Source: Lachnoclostridium sp. An169
GTDB lineage: Bacteria; Bacillota; Clostridia; Lachnospirales; Lachnospiraceae
DNA: 64,000 bases
Direction of reading: 5' to 3'
Assembly (NCBI RefSeq): GCF_002160525.1
Contig: NZ_NFKT01000005.1
Location: 62,001-126,000 of the forward strand
The first letter of the stretch is position 1. Each line of letters begins with the position of its first letter. The notes beneath the pieces are model-generated. The model saw only the letters and a list, made by a program, of their open reading frames with translations, did not search any database and was not told where the DNA came from. The position numbers and the translations under genes were made by a program. This document shows, one piece after another, positions 26,168-34,828 of the stretch.

Positions 26168-26269
26168 TATGCAGATTTATATTGTAAAAATTCTATAAAA
26201 TGATACTATAGAAATCAGCGCTTATATTACATGTGCTGCATGGAATTTTCATAAAAGGAGCATTTACAT

Positions 26270-27610
26270 ATGGAATCACAGACAGCGAAGAATCCGATTA
26301 CAGAGGGGGTTATCTGGAAACAGCTTCTGTTCTTCTTTTTCCCGATCCTCCTGGGAACTTTTTTTCAGCAGTTATACAATACCGTCGATACCGTAGTGGT
26401 TGGGCAGTTCGTGGGCAAGGAGGCTCTCGCCAGCGTGGGCGGCTCCGCCGCGCAGATTGTCAACCTTGTGGTAGGCTTTTTTACCGGGCTTTCCTCCGGC
26501 GCTTCCATCACGATCGCCCAGTTTGTCGGCGCCAAAGACCGGCAGAAAGCAAATGAAGGACTGCACAATGCCTATGCGATCGCCGTTGCAGGGGGAATTA
26601 TCCTGACGATTGCCGGAATTCTTCTCACGCCGTTCCTTTTAAACCTGATGAACACACCGGCAGACACCATGCAGGATTCTGCGGTTTATCTGCGCATTTA
26701 TTTCGGCGGTATCCTGTTCGTCCTCATTTACAACATGGGGGCCAGTATCCTGAGGGCAACCGGGGACTCCAGGCGGCCGCTCTACTACCTGATCGTCTGC
26801 TGTCTGATCAACATCGTTCTGGATCTGCTCTTTGTTGTAGTATTCCATCTTGGCGTCATGGGTGTTGCCATCGCCACACTCATCGCCCAGGCAGTCAGCG
26901 CCTGCCTTGTAACCCGCCGGCTGATGCTGTCAGAAGGACTTCTGGAGCTGACGCCGGGAGAGATCCGCTTTCATAAAAAAATGCTGGGAAGCCAGCTGAA
27001 AATGGGGCTTCCCACCGGGTTTGAGTCAATCCTGTTCTCTATTACAAACATCGCGATTCTCTCAGCCATCAACACCTTCGGCACGGACACCGTGGCAGCC
27101 TGGTCCGCATTCGGTAAGCTGGACGCGATCTTCTGGATGATCAGCACCGCATTCGGCATCTCCATCACCACATTTGTAGGACAGAACTACGGAGCCGGAA
27201 AAATGGACCGGGTGAGGAAAAGCACGCTCATCTGCCTTGCCATTGACCTGGTTGTTTCCGCCGTTCTGGTCGTCCTGCTCGTAGCCGGCAGGGAACTGCT
27301 GTTCCGTCTGTTTATCTCGGACGCATCCGTAATCGAAATTGGTGCGGAAATGCTGCGTCTGATCATGCCCTGGTATGTGGTCTATGTATTTATCGAGGTT
27401 CTCGCAGGATCCCTCCGCGGTGTGGGCGACGTGATCGTGCCGGTGATCATCACCCTGTTCGGCGTGTGCCTGCTCCGTATCGTCTGGATCATCGGAGTGA
27501 TGCACTTTTCGCCCACGATCCCGGCAATTATATACAGCTATCCTGTGACATGGGTCCTGACCGCACTGGCGTTTATCGTGTATTACATTGTGAAGAACAG
27601 GAGAAGATAA
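26270..27610 (+). CDS. MATE family efflux transporter
   Basis: The 446-residue protein has about twelve membrane helices in two similar halves. The opening (ITEGVIWKQLLFFFFPILLGTFFQQLYNTVDTVVVGQFVG) is the standard MatE start, and SGASITIAQFVGA and TTFVGQNYGAGKMDR are the paired conserved loops of each half. MATE proteins export drugs or metabolites with Na+ or H+ antiport. AAAGGAGC lies 8 nt before ATG 26270. It stands alone; a palindromic region follows. No clue to its substrate is seen. Confidence 0.9.
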   Translation: MESQTAKNPITEGVIWKQLLFFFFPILLGTFFQQLYNTVDTVVVGQFVGKEALASVGGSAAQIVNLVVGFFTGLSSGASITIAQFVGAKDRQKANEGLHNAYAIAVAGGIILTIAGILLTPFLLNLMNTPADTMQDSAVYLRIYFGGILFVLIYNMGASILRATGDSRRPLYYLIVCCLINIVLDLLFVVVFHLGVMGVAIATLIAQAVSACLVTRRLMLSEGLLELTPGEIRFHKKMLGSQLKMGLPTGFESILFSITNIAILSAINTFGTDTVAAWSAFGKLDAIFWMISTAFGISITTFVGQNYGAGKMDRVRKSTLICLAIDLVVSAVLVVLLVAGRELLFRLFISDASVIEIGAEMLRLIMPWYVVYVFIEVLAGSLRGVGDVIVPVIITLFGVCLLRIVWIIGVMHFSPTIPAIIYSYPVTWVLTALAFIVYYIVKNRRR

Positions 27611-27640
27611 TATTAAGACTCTTATTCTGACATGCAAGTT

Positions 27641-27696
27641 AACACGCAAAAATTGCGTGTTTCTCGCGTTTACAAATATGCAATTTTTGCGTAAAC
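27641..27696. repeat. Nested inverted repeats upstream of the HTH-MNT gene
   Basis: AACACGCAA-AAA-TTGCGTGTT (27641-27661) is a perfect 9-bp stem. Its core is repeated inverted at about 27680-27691 as GCAATTTTTGCG, flanked by GTTTAC and GTAAAC. This cluster lies immediately upstream of the promoter at 27700 and is a likely autoregulatory operator for the HTH domain of the next gene. Confidence 0.5.
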
Positions 27697-27699
27697 TGC

Positions 27700-27728
27700 T
27701 TGCATATTTGAGTTCATTATTATATAAT
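27700..27728 (+). promoter_or_regulatory. Promoter of the HTH-MNT gene
   Basis: TTGCAT and TATAAT are spaced by 17 nt and end 17 nt before the ATG at 27746. A GAGGTGATAAA ribosome binding site lies between. Confidence 0.65.
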
Positions 27729-27745
27729 CTCCCTGAGGTGATAAA

Positions 27746-28216
27746 ATGTCTCTGAAAGAACTGCGGAAACAAAAGAAGCTGACCCAGACCGAATGTGCCG
27801 CCTATCTCGGCGTACCGCTCCGCACCTATCAAAATTACGAAAATGATAAAAGTAAGCATACATCCATCAAATACATGTATATGCTTCAGAAACTTGAACA
27901 GTACGGCTTTATCGATGAAACCCACGGGATTCTGAGTATTCAGAAGATTAAAGATGTGTGCAACGATACATTTCCTGCTTTTGATGTGGAATACTGCTAT
28001 CTTTTTGGATCTTATGCAAAAGGTAACGCCACAGAATACAGTGATGTAGATCTTCTGATCTCAACTCCTGTCTCCGGTATGCGTTTTTACGAGCTGGTAG
28101 AAACTGTTCGGGAAGGATTAAAGAAAAATGTGGATGTCCTGAACCTTGACCAGTTAAAAGATAATATGGATCTTATAAATGAAATACTGAAGGATGGTAT
28201 CAAAATTTATGGATAA
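27746..28216 (+). CDS. HTH-fused MNT-family nucleotidyltransferase (antitoxin-type)
   Basis: The 156-residue protein has an N-terminal Xre/Cro-type helix-turn-helix (about 3-50; KLTQTECAAYLGVPLRTYQNYE) and a C-terminal minimal nucleotidyltransferase. The active-site signature LFGSYAKGNATEYSDVDLLI (G-S-x9-D-x-D) is intact. In MNT/HEPN systems the MNT protein neutralises the HEPN RNase, in known cases by nucleotidylating it. The HTH would add self-repression through the palindromes upstream. The HEPN gene that should follow is present but broken, so this antitoxin is now without a working toxin here. Confidence 0.85.
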   Translation: MSLKELRKQKKLTQTECAAYLGVPLRTYQNYENDKSKHTSIKYMYMLQKLEQYGFIDETHGILSIQKIKDVCNDTFPAFDVEYCYLFGSYAKGNATEYSDVDLLISTPVSGMRFYELVETVREGLKKNVDVLNLDQLKDNMDLINEILKDGIKIYG

Positions 28217-28399
28217 CAAAAAAACCGATCAGTACTATGTAAGAAAAATCATCACCGATCTGACATTTGTCATTGCACATACCGAAGGTCTTACCCAGGC
28301 ACAATTGGAGGCAAATGAAGTTCTTCTCGATTCTGTTATGATACTGTAAAAAATGATCTTCCTGTTTTACTGCAGGACATTAGCAAAGTCCTGCAGTAA
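28209..28399 (+). pseudogene. HEPN toxin remnant with internal deletion
   Basis: An ATG at 28209 overlaps the MNT gene by 8 nt and opens MDNKKTDQYYVRKIITDLTF, a HEPN-type N-terminus, continuing to LLDSVM and stopping at 28349 after 46 codons. From 28337 the +2 frame reads YDTVKNDLPVLLQDISKVLQ and stops at 28399, which is what a HEPN C-terminus looks like. The central part with the R-x4-6-H RNase motif is missing and the two ends are joined out of frame. The toxin is therefore inactive. The stop at 28399 overlaps the 3' end of the kinase gene on the other strand. Confidence 0.7.
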
Positions 28400-28401
28400 A
28401 A
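28365..28401. repeat. Perfect 14-bp inverted repeat between convergent genes
   Basis: TTTTACTGCAGGAC and GTCCTGCAGTAAAA flank a 9-nt spacer that contains the kinase stop codon. The flanking T/A order is the reverse of a bidirectional terminator, so it is listed as a repeat. It may still stall transcription. Confidence 0.7.
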
Positions 28402-29747
28402 GTCCCGACCGGCATCTCCACGCACGCCTTAAACTGGTCGCAGTCGATACGGATGTCAAACTCTCCGCCCAGCGCTTTTGCATAGGTGCTTACAATCGCA
28501 AGACCAAGGCCGTTTCCTTCGCTGCTTCTTGCCTTGTCGCCCCTTGCGAAGCGCTCCACAATATCTTCTTTCGTGAAATCCATGTAGTAGCCGGCAGTAT
28601 TCGTGATCTCCAGACAAAGGTGTCTGCGGTCCGCCTCTGCACCGGCATTTTCATTTTCACCATCTGCTGCTCCGCCGTTTTTCCCGGTTCCCGCACTTCC
28701 CATGTTTTCCGCTCCGCCGCATCTCACAGAGGTCTTCACAAACACCCTGGTCCCCTTCGCGGAATATTTCAGGGCATTCTCCACCAGATTCTGGCAGATA
28801 CGGTAAAAATACGCATTATCCGAAATCAGTTCCGTATTCTCCTCCGTAAACTGCTTCACAAACTGCAGGCCGCTGCCACGAATCTGATCATCCATATCCG
28901 CAAGAGTCTGCTCCACCAGGCGGTTCAGCTCGATCTTCTCCTTATGGAGCTCCACATTTCCGCTGCTTGCTTTTGCCAGAGAGAAAAGGCTGTTGATCAT
29001 CTCTTTTAACTTCTCGGCACGGGCGGAGATCACATCGATATAGTCGCGGACGACATCGCTTAATTCTTCCTTCTTGATCAGTTCGATATAGCCCACCATG
29101 GAAGTCAGCGGAGTTTTCAGATCGTGGGATACATTGGTGATCAGATCCACCCGGAGCTGGTCGCTGCGGCTCACCTTTTCCCTGCTCGCGCGTTCGATCT
29201 CCAGCGCCTCGTCAAGCCGCTTCCGGTTGACCTCCTCAATCTTCTCCATCATCAGATCCAGACTCTTGTTTTTATAGCGCAGGAAAAGTTCCCTGCACAG
29301 GATGAACTGAATCAGGACCGTCACAACAAGGATATATCCGGATGCAAGATTGGAATACCATCCGTTCCCGGCTCCCAGCCAGGCGCCTCCGCTCACAAGA
29401 TACCAGTAATAGCAGACCGCGGCAATCAGCGCCAGGATTCCCACACGCTTCATGCGTTTTTCCACTTTGCCAAAGGATTCCTGCCATTTCTCATAGAACC
29501 CTTCCGCCTCCCACTCCTGATATTTCAGCCGTTCCCGCAGGAAATACCGGATCAGAAAGATCACTGTCCCCGCCAGAAACAGGTTGCCGAGCACTCCGAA
29601 AAATACGGATTGTTCCGTTGGATATTCTGCTCTGTATTCGATCATATTATAGAAAATGAATATACCGGATATTCCCAGAGCACACCCCGCCACAAGAGTC
29701 CTTTTCTTCAGAAGCGTTTCCATAAAATCATCAAACTTATTCAGCAT
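28380..29747 (-). CDS. Membrane sensor histidine kinase (VanS-like)
   Basis: The kinase has about 455 residues from ATG 29747; a TTG at 29768 is an alternative and neither has a clear ribosome binding site. Four hydrophobic segments are seen in the first 160 residues (two near the start, two near 85-145), then a coiled linker, the dimerisation/phosphoacceptor domain with NVSHDLKTPLTSM, and the ATPase domain (NLVENALKYS; ERFARGDKARSSEGNGLGLAIV). An Ala/Gly/Asn/Glu-rich insertion interrupts the ATP lid region. The response regulator gene overlaps its start. The signal is unknown; cell-envelope stress is common for this class. Confidence 0.85.
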   Translation of the reverse strand: MLNKFDDFMETLLKKRTLVAGCALGISGIFIFYNMIEYRAEYPTEQSVFFGVLGNLFLAGTVIFLIRYFLRERLKYQEWEAEGFYEKWQESFGKVEKRMKRVGILALIAAVCYYWYLVSGGAWLGAGNGWYSNLASGYILVVTVLIQFILCRELFLRYKNKSLDLMMEKIEEVNRKRLDEALEIERASREKVSRSDQLRVDLITNVSHDLKTPLTSMVGYIELIKKEELSDVVRDYIDVISARAEKLKEMINSLFSLAKASSGNVELHKEKIELNRLVEQTLADMDDQIRGSGLQFVKQFTEENTELISDNAYFYRICQNLVENALKYSAKGTRVFVKTSVRCGGAENMGSAGTGKNGGAADGENENAGAEADRRHLCLEITNTAGYYMDFTKEDIVERFARGDKARSSEGNGLGLAIVSTYAKALGGEFDIRIDCDQFKACVEMPVGTFTAGLC

Positions 29748-30447
29748 ATCGTTCAATTTTGTAGCCAATTCCCCACACCACCTTTATATATCTCGGCTTT
29801 TTCGTATCGATTTCGATCTTCTCCCGGATATGCCGGATATGCACCATCACTGTGTTCTCCACTGTGAAATTCGCCTCTTCCTCCCAGACATTTTCATAAA
29901 TCTGTTCCGCGGAGAATACCTGTCCCGGATGTTCCATGAACAGCAGCAGGATCTTATACTCTGTCGCCGTCAGACGCACTTCCTCTCCTTCGACGATCAC
30001 AATCCGCTGCTTCTTATCCAGTATCAGACCGCCGTTGACGATCCGGTCCTCGTCCGTCTTCGGCGCAACGCCTCCCCAGGCATGGTACCGCCGCAGATGT
30101 GCCTTCACCCGGGCGATCAGCTCGGCAGGATTATATGGCTTTTCCACGTAATCATCCGCCCCCAGAACCAGACCGGATACCTTATCGCTCTCCTCTGTCT
30201 TTGCCGACAGAATGATCACAGGAATTCTGGACTTCTCCCGCAGCTTCATCAGCGCAGACAGGCCGTTGAGCCTTGGCATCATCACATCCAGAAGAATCAG
30301 GTCCACCTTGTTTTTCTCCATCACTTCGAGCGCCTCCATACCGTCATACGCCTGAAGCACCTGATAGCCTTCATATTTCAGCAGTTCGCTGATCGAGTAG
30401 ACGATCTCCCGGTTGTCATCTACCACAAGTATTGTCTCGCTGTCCAT
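29737..30447 (-). CDS. OmpR/PhoB-family response regulator (VanR-like)
   Basis: The 236-residue regulator has a receiver domain with VVDDNREI and the phosphoacceptor Asp in LILLDVMMP, the conserved Lys in EKPYNP, and a winged-helix DNA-binding domain (about 135-230; LTATEYKILLLFMEHPGQVFSAEQIYENVW). It lies first in the pair and overlaps the kinase gene, so the two are translationally coupled. A GGAGGAG site precedes ATG 30447. Targets are not evident; no transporter gene adjoins it on the same strand. Confidence 0.9.
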   Translation of the reverse strand: MDSETILVVDDNREIVYSISELLKYEGYQVLQAYDGMEALEVMEKNKVDLILLDVMMPRLNGLSALMKLREKSRIPVIILSAKTEESDKVSGLVLGADDYVEKPYNPAELIARVKAHLRRYHAWGGVAPKTDEDRIVNGGLILDKKQRIVIVEGEEVRLTATEYKILLLFMEHPGQVFSAEQIYENVWEEEANFTVENTVMVHIRHIREKIEIDTKKPRYIKVVWGIGYKIERYAE

Positions 30448-30997
30448 TGTAAACTCCTCCTCATAATCCTTTCGCCAGCCTGTCCCAAAGCTCAGCCTGT
30501 TCTTCCGTTCCCCGGTACATCTATAACATAATATTGCGGGGTTAAAAAAATCTCAATGTAATTCTTAAATTTTTCTTACGAAAACCGGGTGGCGTTCTCT
30601 GTCACTTCTCCCGCACCGTTGTATTCGCTTTGCCCCGGTATTTTTCTGCTTCTTTCATTCCTTCCAGCAGATCCCGGCTCCGTTCCGATCAGAAGCTTCT
30701 GCCCTTTCTTTTTTGCGTAGTAATATAAATTTCAGGTACTGCTATACAGATTATTATATTCGTTTTCTGTACAAAATCCAACGAAGATTTTTGGCACATA
30801 TTTACAAAGGACATATTTACAAAAATATACTTTCTCCTCTTTAATTCTTGACAAGAAACGCAAAGCGTTCTATTATTCGTTTTACAGAAATTCTGATGTC
30901 AGCAATCTGACACCCGTTTTTCTGTAACAAAACATCAAAATCACAGGCCTTCCTGTTTCCGGGCATTCTCCGATCACCTACTGCCCTGAAGGAGGAC
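30448..30997. other. 550-nt intergenic region
   Basis: The first part must hold the promoter of the minus-strand response regulator operon. The rest has two direct copies of ACATATTTACAAA near 30798-30830 and an AT-rich stretch. No plausible gene, tRNA or strong terminator was seen. Confidence 0.5.
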
Positions 30998-31003
30998 ATG
31001 CCT

Positions 31004-31922
31004 ATGGGCAAAGCAAACACAGCGGTAAATACCTGGCTGAGCGACAACAAACGCTTCGCAGACCTGTTCAACGGAACCGTTTTCGGCGGAAAACAGGTTA
31101 TACTGCCGGAGGATCTTGAAGGTCTCGACCGGGAAACGGACATTATCGTTACCGGTAAGGCAACACTTCCAGAGATCTGCAGCGCTACCGGGATATCGTG
31201 AAACAATGGAAGAAGGGACCCTTTTTTGCAGTACTTGCGTGCGAATCGCAGGACAGGATTCACTATGCCATGCCGGTGCGGAACATGCTGTATGACGGGC
31301 TGTCATACACAGAGCAGATCCGGACAGTCTGAAAAGAAGATAAATATTATTCTATTATGATCTGAAGAAATGGGACGGAGCCGTAGAGCTTTACGATATG
31401 TTTCATTTCGACGGTCAGACAGATACGGAAGCGGAAACCTTTGATCTTCTGCGCACCTATCTGCCAAATTATCGGGTTAATCTCATCGATGCCGGAAATA
31501 TGGAAAACATAAATCGTTTCCACACGGATTTTCAACAGATTTTCGGCGTGCTACAATACAGGGGAAAGAAAGATGAACTGCGCAGTTATATGTTGGAAAA
31601 CCGGGATTACTTCGGGCAGGTGGATGCGGAAACCTACTATGCGCTGCAGTCATTTCTACACTCAGAGAAGATACTGAAAGAAGTGGAAATTTCACAGGGA
31701 AAGGAGCGGATCGATATGTGCCAGGCTCTGGAGGAGCTTTATGCAGATGGAGTAAAGGCCGGTGAAAAGACCGGACGGACTCAGGAAATATTAGAAATTA
31801 TTTCCAAAATGCTTCAGGAAAATTTTTCAGCCTCAACAATCAAAAAATGTACCGACGCCACAGATGAGGAGCTTCAAAATGCAAGAAATCTGATGGATAA
31901 AATGAGTGTTCAGACTTCATAA
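31004..31922 (+). pseudogene. Decayed Rpn/PD-(D/E)XK-type transposase/nuclease gene
   Basis: Three reading frames together spell a Rpn-family protein common in Lachnospiraceae. Frame 1 from 31004 gives MGKANTAVNTWLSDNKRFADLFNG and ends near 31201. A second frame continues with QRYRDIVKQW, then VLACESQDRIHYAMPVRNMLYDGLSYTEQI and stops near 31332. A third gives FYYDLKKWDGAVELYDMFHF and runs to 31922 (LLRTYLPNYRVNLIDAGNME, then a C-terminal helical tail). Some sequence is also deleted after each shift. The gene cannot make the full protein. The last piece from 31398 (174 codons) is open but lacks the catalytic core. Confidence 0.75.
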
Positions 31923-31997
31923 TTTACCGGAAAAAGCGTAACAGAAATCTGCAGGGTGTACCGCGGATCCGTTTCCTGCGGTACATCCTCCTGTTTT

Positions 31998-32864
31998 TCA
32001 CTTTTCTCCGGAATATACAGTAAACTTTCCATTTCGGCGTTCTACCTCAAAGATAAAAGGATTTTCCCTGGCCCAGTCAGAATCGCTCCGGGCCCGTTCC
32101 GTCCATTCGCGGTAAGCCCGGATAAAACCTTCATGGATCAGTTCTTCCGCCTCTTTTCTCGCCGCGACAGCGCTGTCATAGTTCTGAAAAGTTCCAAGAT
32201 AGAACCGCTTTCCTTTGAATCCGATATCTACCCGGAAACGACCGTTTTTCATCACGCTGATTCCCTGGGAACCGCTTGAATTGTCGCTGCGGTGCTTTCT
32301 TTTTTCCAGGATTTCAAGACAGGTACCATCCACCAGATGAAGCTGCCGGTAAATATTTCTCTGATGTTCCTTTTTCAGGCATCCGCAGCTCCGGTAGTTT
32401 CCATGCATCAGCCCGGATTCCGTCGCATCGATTTCCCTGCCGCATTCGCAGCGGCAGCGCCAGTATACAGAACCTTTTCCATCCCGGCGTTCTGTAGGAT
32501 AGAGTGCCGTAAGTTTACCGAATTTTCTGCCTGTGATATCTACAGCACGGCGCCCTTTTTTTCTTTTGGCGCTTCTTCCTTCTCTATTTCCTGCCTCTCT
32601 ATTGCTTTCCTTTCCGCCTCGTTCCTCTCTGCTCCTTTCCCCGTGATCATTTTTCCGGTCATCTCCTGCCCTGTCGTTCTGTATTTTCCCACATCCGCAG
32701 TCACTTGCCATACCTCTCGCCAGGTCTTTTGTGCTGGCCTTTATCACATTTCCACAGTCACACCGGCAGAGCCATACTACATATCTGCTTTTTCTTTCTT
32801 CTGTCTTTCCAAGTACCGTAAGTTTTCCAAATCTTTTCCCGGTCAGGTCATTTTTCCGCGGCAT
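31998..32864 (-). CDS. AP2-like DNA-binding protein with two zinc-knuckle repeats
   Basis: The 288-residue protein has two similar N-terminal units, DLTGKRFGKLTVLGKTEER (about 5-60) and DITGRKFGKLTALYPTERR (about 108-165), each followed by a Cys cluster (CRCDCG ... CGCGK and CRCECG ... CGCLKK) that should bind zinc. A highly charged Arg/Glu/Gly linker (about 62-105) separates them. Residues about 200-245 (GRFRVDIGFKGKRFYLGTFQNYDSAVAARKEA) resemble the AP2/ERF DNA-binding domain found in phage and transposon HNH proteins. No HNH catalytic motif is seen. It is likely a mobile-element-derived DNA-binding protein of unknown role. Confidence 0.7.
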   Translation of the reverse strand: MPRKNDLTGKRFGKLTVLGKTEERKSRYVVWLCRCDCGNVIKASTKDLARGMASDCGCGKIQNDRAGDDRKNDHGERSREERGGKESNREAGNREGRSAKRKKGRRAVDITGRKFGKLTALYPTERRDGKGSVYWRCRCECGREIDATESGLMHGNYRSCGCLKKEHQRNIYRQLHLVDGTCLEILEKRKHRSDNSSGSQGISVMKNGRFRVDIGFKGKRFYLGTFQNYDSAVAARKEAEELIHEGFIRAYREWTERARSDSDWARENPFIFEVERRNGKFTVYSGEK

Positions 32865-33204
32865 ATTCTTCCTCTTTTCCCTTCCCCGAAAAAGCAGACA
32901 TATTTACTGACGGAAATACATAATTTTCTGATAAATGCAGATACTGATATGCAGTGCAGATTCCAATCCATGCATACGGCGGTTTTCCGGGGGTGTGTTT
33001 CGCAATATATCCCAGATTGCGAAGCATCAGCTTCCTTTTCATGATACGTTTACAATTTTAATGTTCAAAAAAATGTTTGTCAACAGCCGCCGGGCAGTTT
33101 GTACAATCTGTATTAACAAAAAACAGGCGGTTTTGCGGGGAAAAACGGAGCTTTATCATAAGCCGTCAGATAAGCCGTCAGAAATTAAGAAGGAGGAAAC
33201 CGGT
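32865..33204. other. 340-nt intergenic region
   Basis: This stretch holds the upstream region of the AP2-like gene and leads into an integrase remnant. Short open frames show no family resemblance. An AGGAGG site at 33191-33196 serves the integrase remnant. Confidence 0.4.
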
Positions 33205-33321
33205 ATGTCAAGAAAGGGAGAAAACATTTATCTGCGGAAAGACGGCAGGTGGGAAGGAAGGTACATTAAGCCACTTATAAATGATTTTCTACGCAAAATG
33301 GCAAAATTTCGGTATCAGTAA
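33205..33321 (+). pseudogene. N-terminal remnant of a tyrosine integrase
   Basis: After a good AAGGAGG site the frame begins MSRKGENIYLRKDGRWEGRY, the typical start of phage/ICE-type tyrosine recombinases in Firmicutes (arm-binding domain). Homology stops near 33270, and the frame runs 16 unrelated codons to a stop. The rest of the integrase is absent; the other side is occupied by the 33323-34828 gene. It marks a rearrangement or insertion point. Confidence 0.65.
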
Positions 33322-33322
33322 A

Positions 33323-34828
33323 TCAGGATGTAAGTGCAGGAACAAGGATAAGATTTTTTATGGTTAAACCGGCAGCTATGATTTCCTTACCAAGAGAAGT
33401 AATCAAATATTTATAGGTGCCAGGAATCTTTTCGATCAGACCGTGAACTTTCAGCCGTTTAAAGATCCTTGTCATTGCGGACGGAGTGACCCCCGGAAGA
33501 TGCTCACGGATATTTTTTCCCTGCATCCCGAAAGTCATATATTCTCCTCTGCTGATGGCTTCCAGCACGGACAGGTCACGGGAATCGAAAAAGTTGAACC
33601 CGCGATAAGACCGTTCCTTTTCTTTCAGGGAACGGCTGACGTCATCCAGTTTCTTTCTGCCGCTGCTGTGGTCATCAAAGGATGAAATGAACTCAAGGTA
33701 ACGATAGTTCGCCGATTTCAGGATTGTGAACAGTTGGTAGAGACTGTAAATGCTCTTTTTTAAAGGAGCTTTCCGGATATCAGATGTCCCATCCCTATGT
33801 TGGACTTCCCGTTTCACACGGAACGTGCTAATGTCATTACAGGTGCTTTCAATCCGTAAGACGCAGCCGAACTTGTCATACATTTTGATCGATACATCAC
33901 CCATATGGTGTTTGATCCTCGTACCGAGGATACGCTGGTTATAATTCGTACCAATCTCTTTGGTGCAGTTATAAGTAATACGCTGCCCAAGGAAAGTGGC
34001 GATGTTATCCGGTTTGACGGTGAATACCGCTGTCCGGATGATCTCATCATAAATCGGTTCGAGATATTCCTGCTTGCGGAACATAATGTCAGTTGCACAT
34101 TCAATCTGCTGGACTGTCCATGTATAACCGAGCCCAAGAGATTCTGGAACAGGACTGTAGCGTCTGGCGAAAGCATCAAGAACTTTGTGGAGTCCTTCCG
34201 GGTTGATACGGTCAGAAAGTTTCTGGGCCGCCTCTATATCGGAAATTTCAAGGAACGCATTATCCTGCATCTGGTAAGCAATCTGCTTTTTATCCAGCTT
34301 ATAGGCAAGCAGGTTATGGCCGTTCATGTAAAACTGAAGCCGGAAAGGCGGCCATGTAGGAACGCGTAGATAACAGAGACCGAGTTCCCTGTCGATAAAA
34401 TAGAAATAGTAATGAAGGCACTTGCTCTGGTCAAACTTCAGGAAAGTCTTTCCGGTTGTTTTATCATGCCAAGGCTTGTAAGTATTACAGCACTCCATGG
34501 CAGAGAAAATGTGAACCAGGCCTTCTGTTTTGCCGGTTTCAGCGATGATCTTCTGGATGCGGTCATCTTTGCGGAATGCATGGAGTTTTCGGATAAACTC
34601 AATTTCAATTCCATTCTCCTGAGCAATCTTTTCTGCATTCTGACGAACCTGCTCCGTAAGGGGCTGAGAGAAACCGGGATAATCAAAAATACGGATACCG
34701 TTGAGCTTCATATATGTGGTCATTGCATCAGCATGGCTCCAGTTCGGGATATATCCCTGGATGATCATGCGGTCATAACAGGTAATGATACCGTAAATTT
34801 TATCAGCGTATTTATCCGTAAGTAACAT
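33323..34828 (-). CDS. Unrecognised conserved protein with winged-helix-like C-terminus
   Basis: The 501-residue protein is not one I can place in a named family. It has no signal peptide or membrane segment. The middle contains WPPFRLQFYMNGHNLLAYKL and DQSKCLHYYFYFIDRELGLCYLRVP, rich in aromatic residues. The last 120 residues look like a MarR/winged-helix module (REHLPGVTPSAMTRIFKRLKVHGLIEKI). I recall similar proteins as multi-copy in diverse bacteria, annotated loosely as MarR-like, which would fit a mobile element. It sits where an integrase gene is cut off, but no terminal inverted repeats were found. AAAGGGGG precedes ATG 34828. Confidence 0.6.
   Translation of the reverse strand: MLLTDKYADKIYGIITCYDRMIIQGYIPNWSHADAMTTYMKLNGIRIFDYPGFSQPLTEQVRQNAEKIAQENGIEIEFIRKLHAFRKDDRIQKIIAETGKTEGLVHIFSAMECCNTYKPWHDKTTGKTFLKFDQSKCLHYYFYFIDRELGLCYLRVPTWPPFRLQFYMNGHNLLAYKLDKKQIAYQMQDNAFLEISDIEAAQKLSDRINPEGLHKVLDAFARRYSPVPESLGLGYTWTVQQIECATDIMFRKQEYLEPIYDEIIRTAVFTVKPDNIATFLGQRITYNCTKEIGTNYNQRILGTRIKHHMGDVSIKMYDKFGCVLRIESTCNDISTFRVKREVQHRDGTSDIRKAPLKKSIYSLYQLFTILKSANYRYLEFISSFDDHSSGRKKLDDVSRSLKEKERSYRGFNFFDSRDLSVLEAISRGEYMTFGMQGKNIREHLPGVTPSAMTRIFKRLKVHGLIEKIPGTYKYLITSLGKEIIAAGLTIKNLILVPALTS

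Noticed and set aside
28365-28401. Bidirectional terminator at the perfect inverted repeat
   Set aside because: T residues precede and A residues follow the stem, the opposite of what a terminator needs on either strand, so it is listed only as a repeat.
31398-31922. Independent 174-codon gene
   Set aside because: It is the 3' part of the broken Rpn-type gene; upstream frames supply the missing homologous segments.
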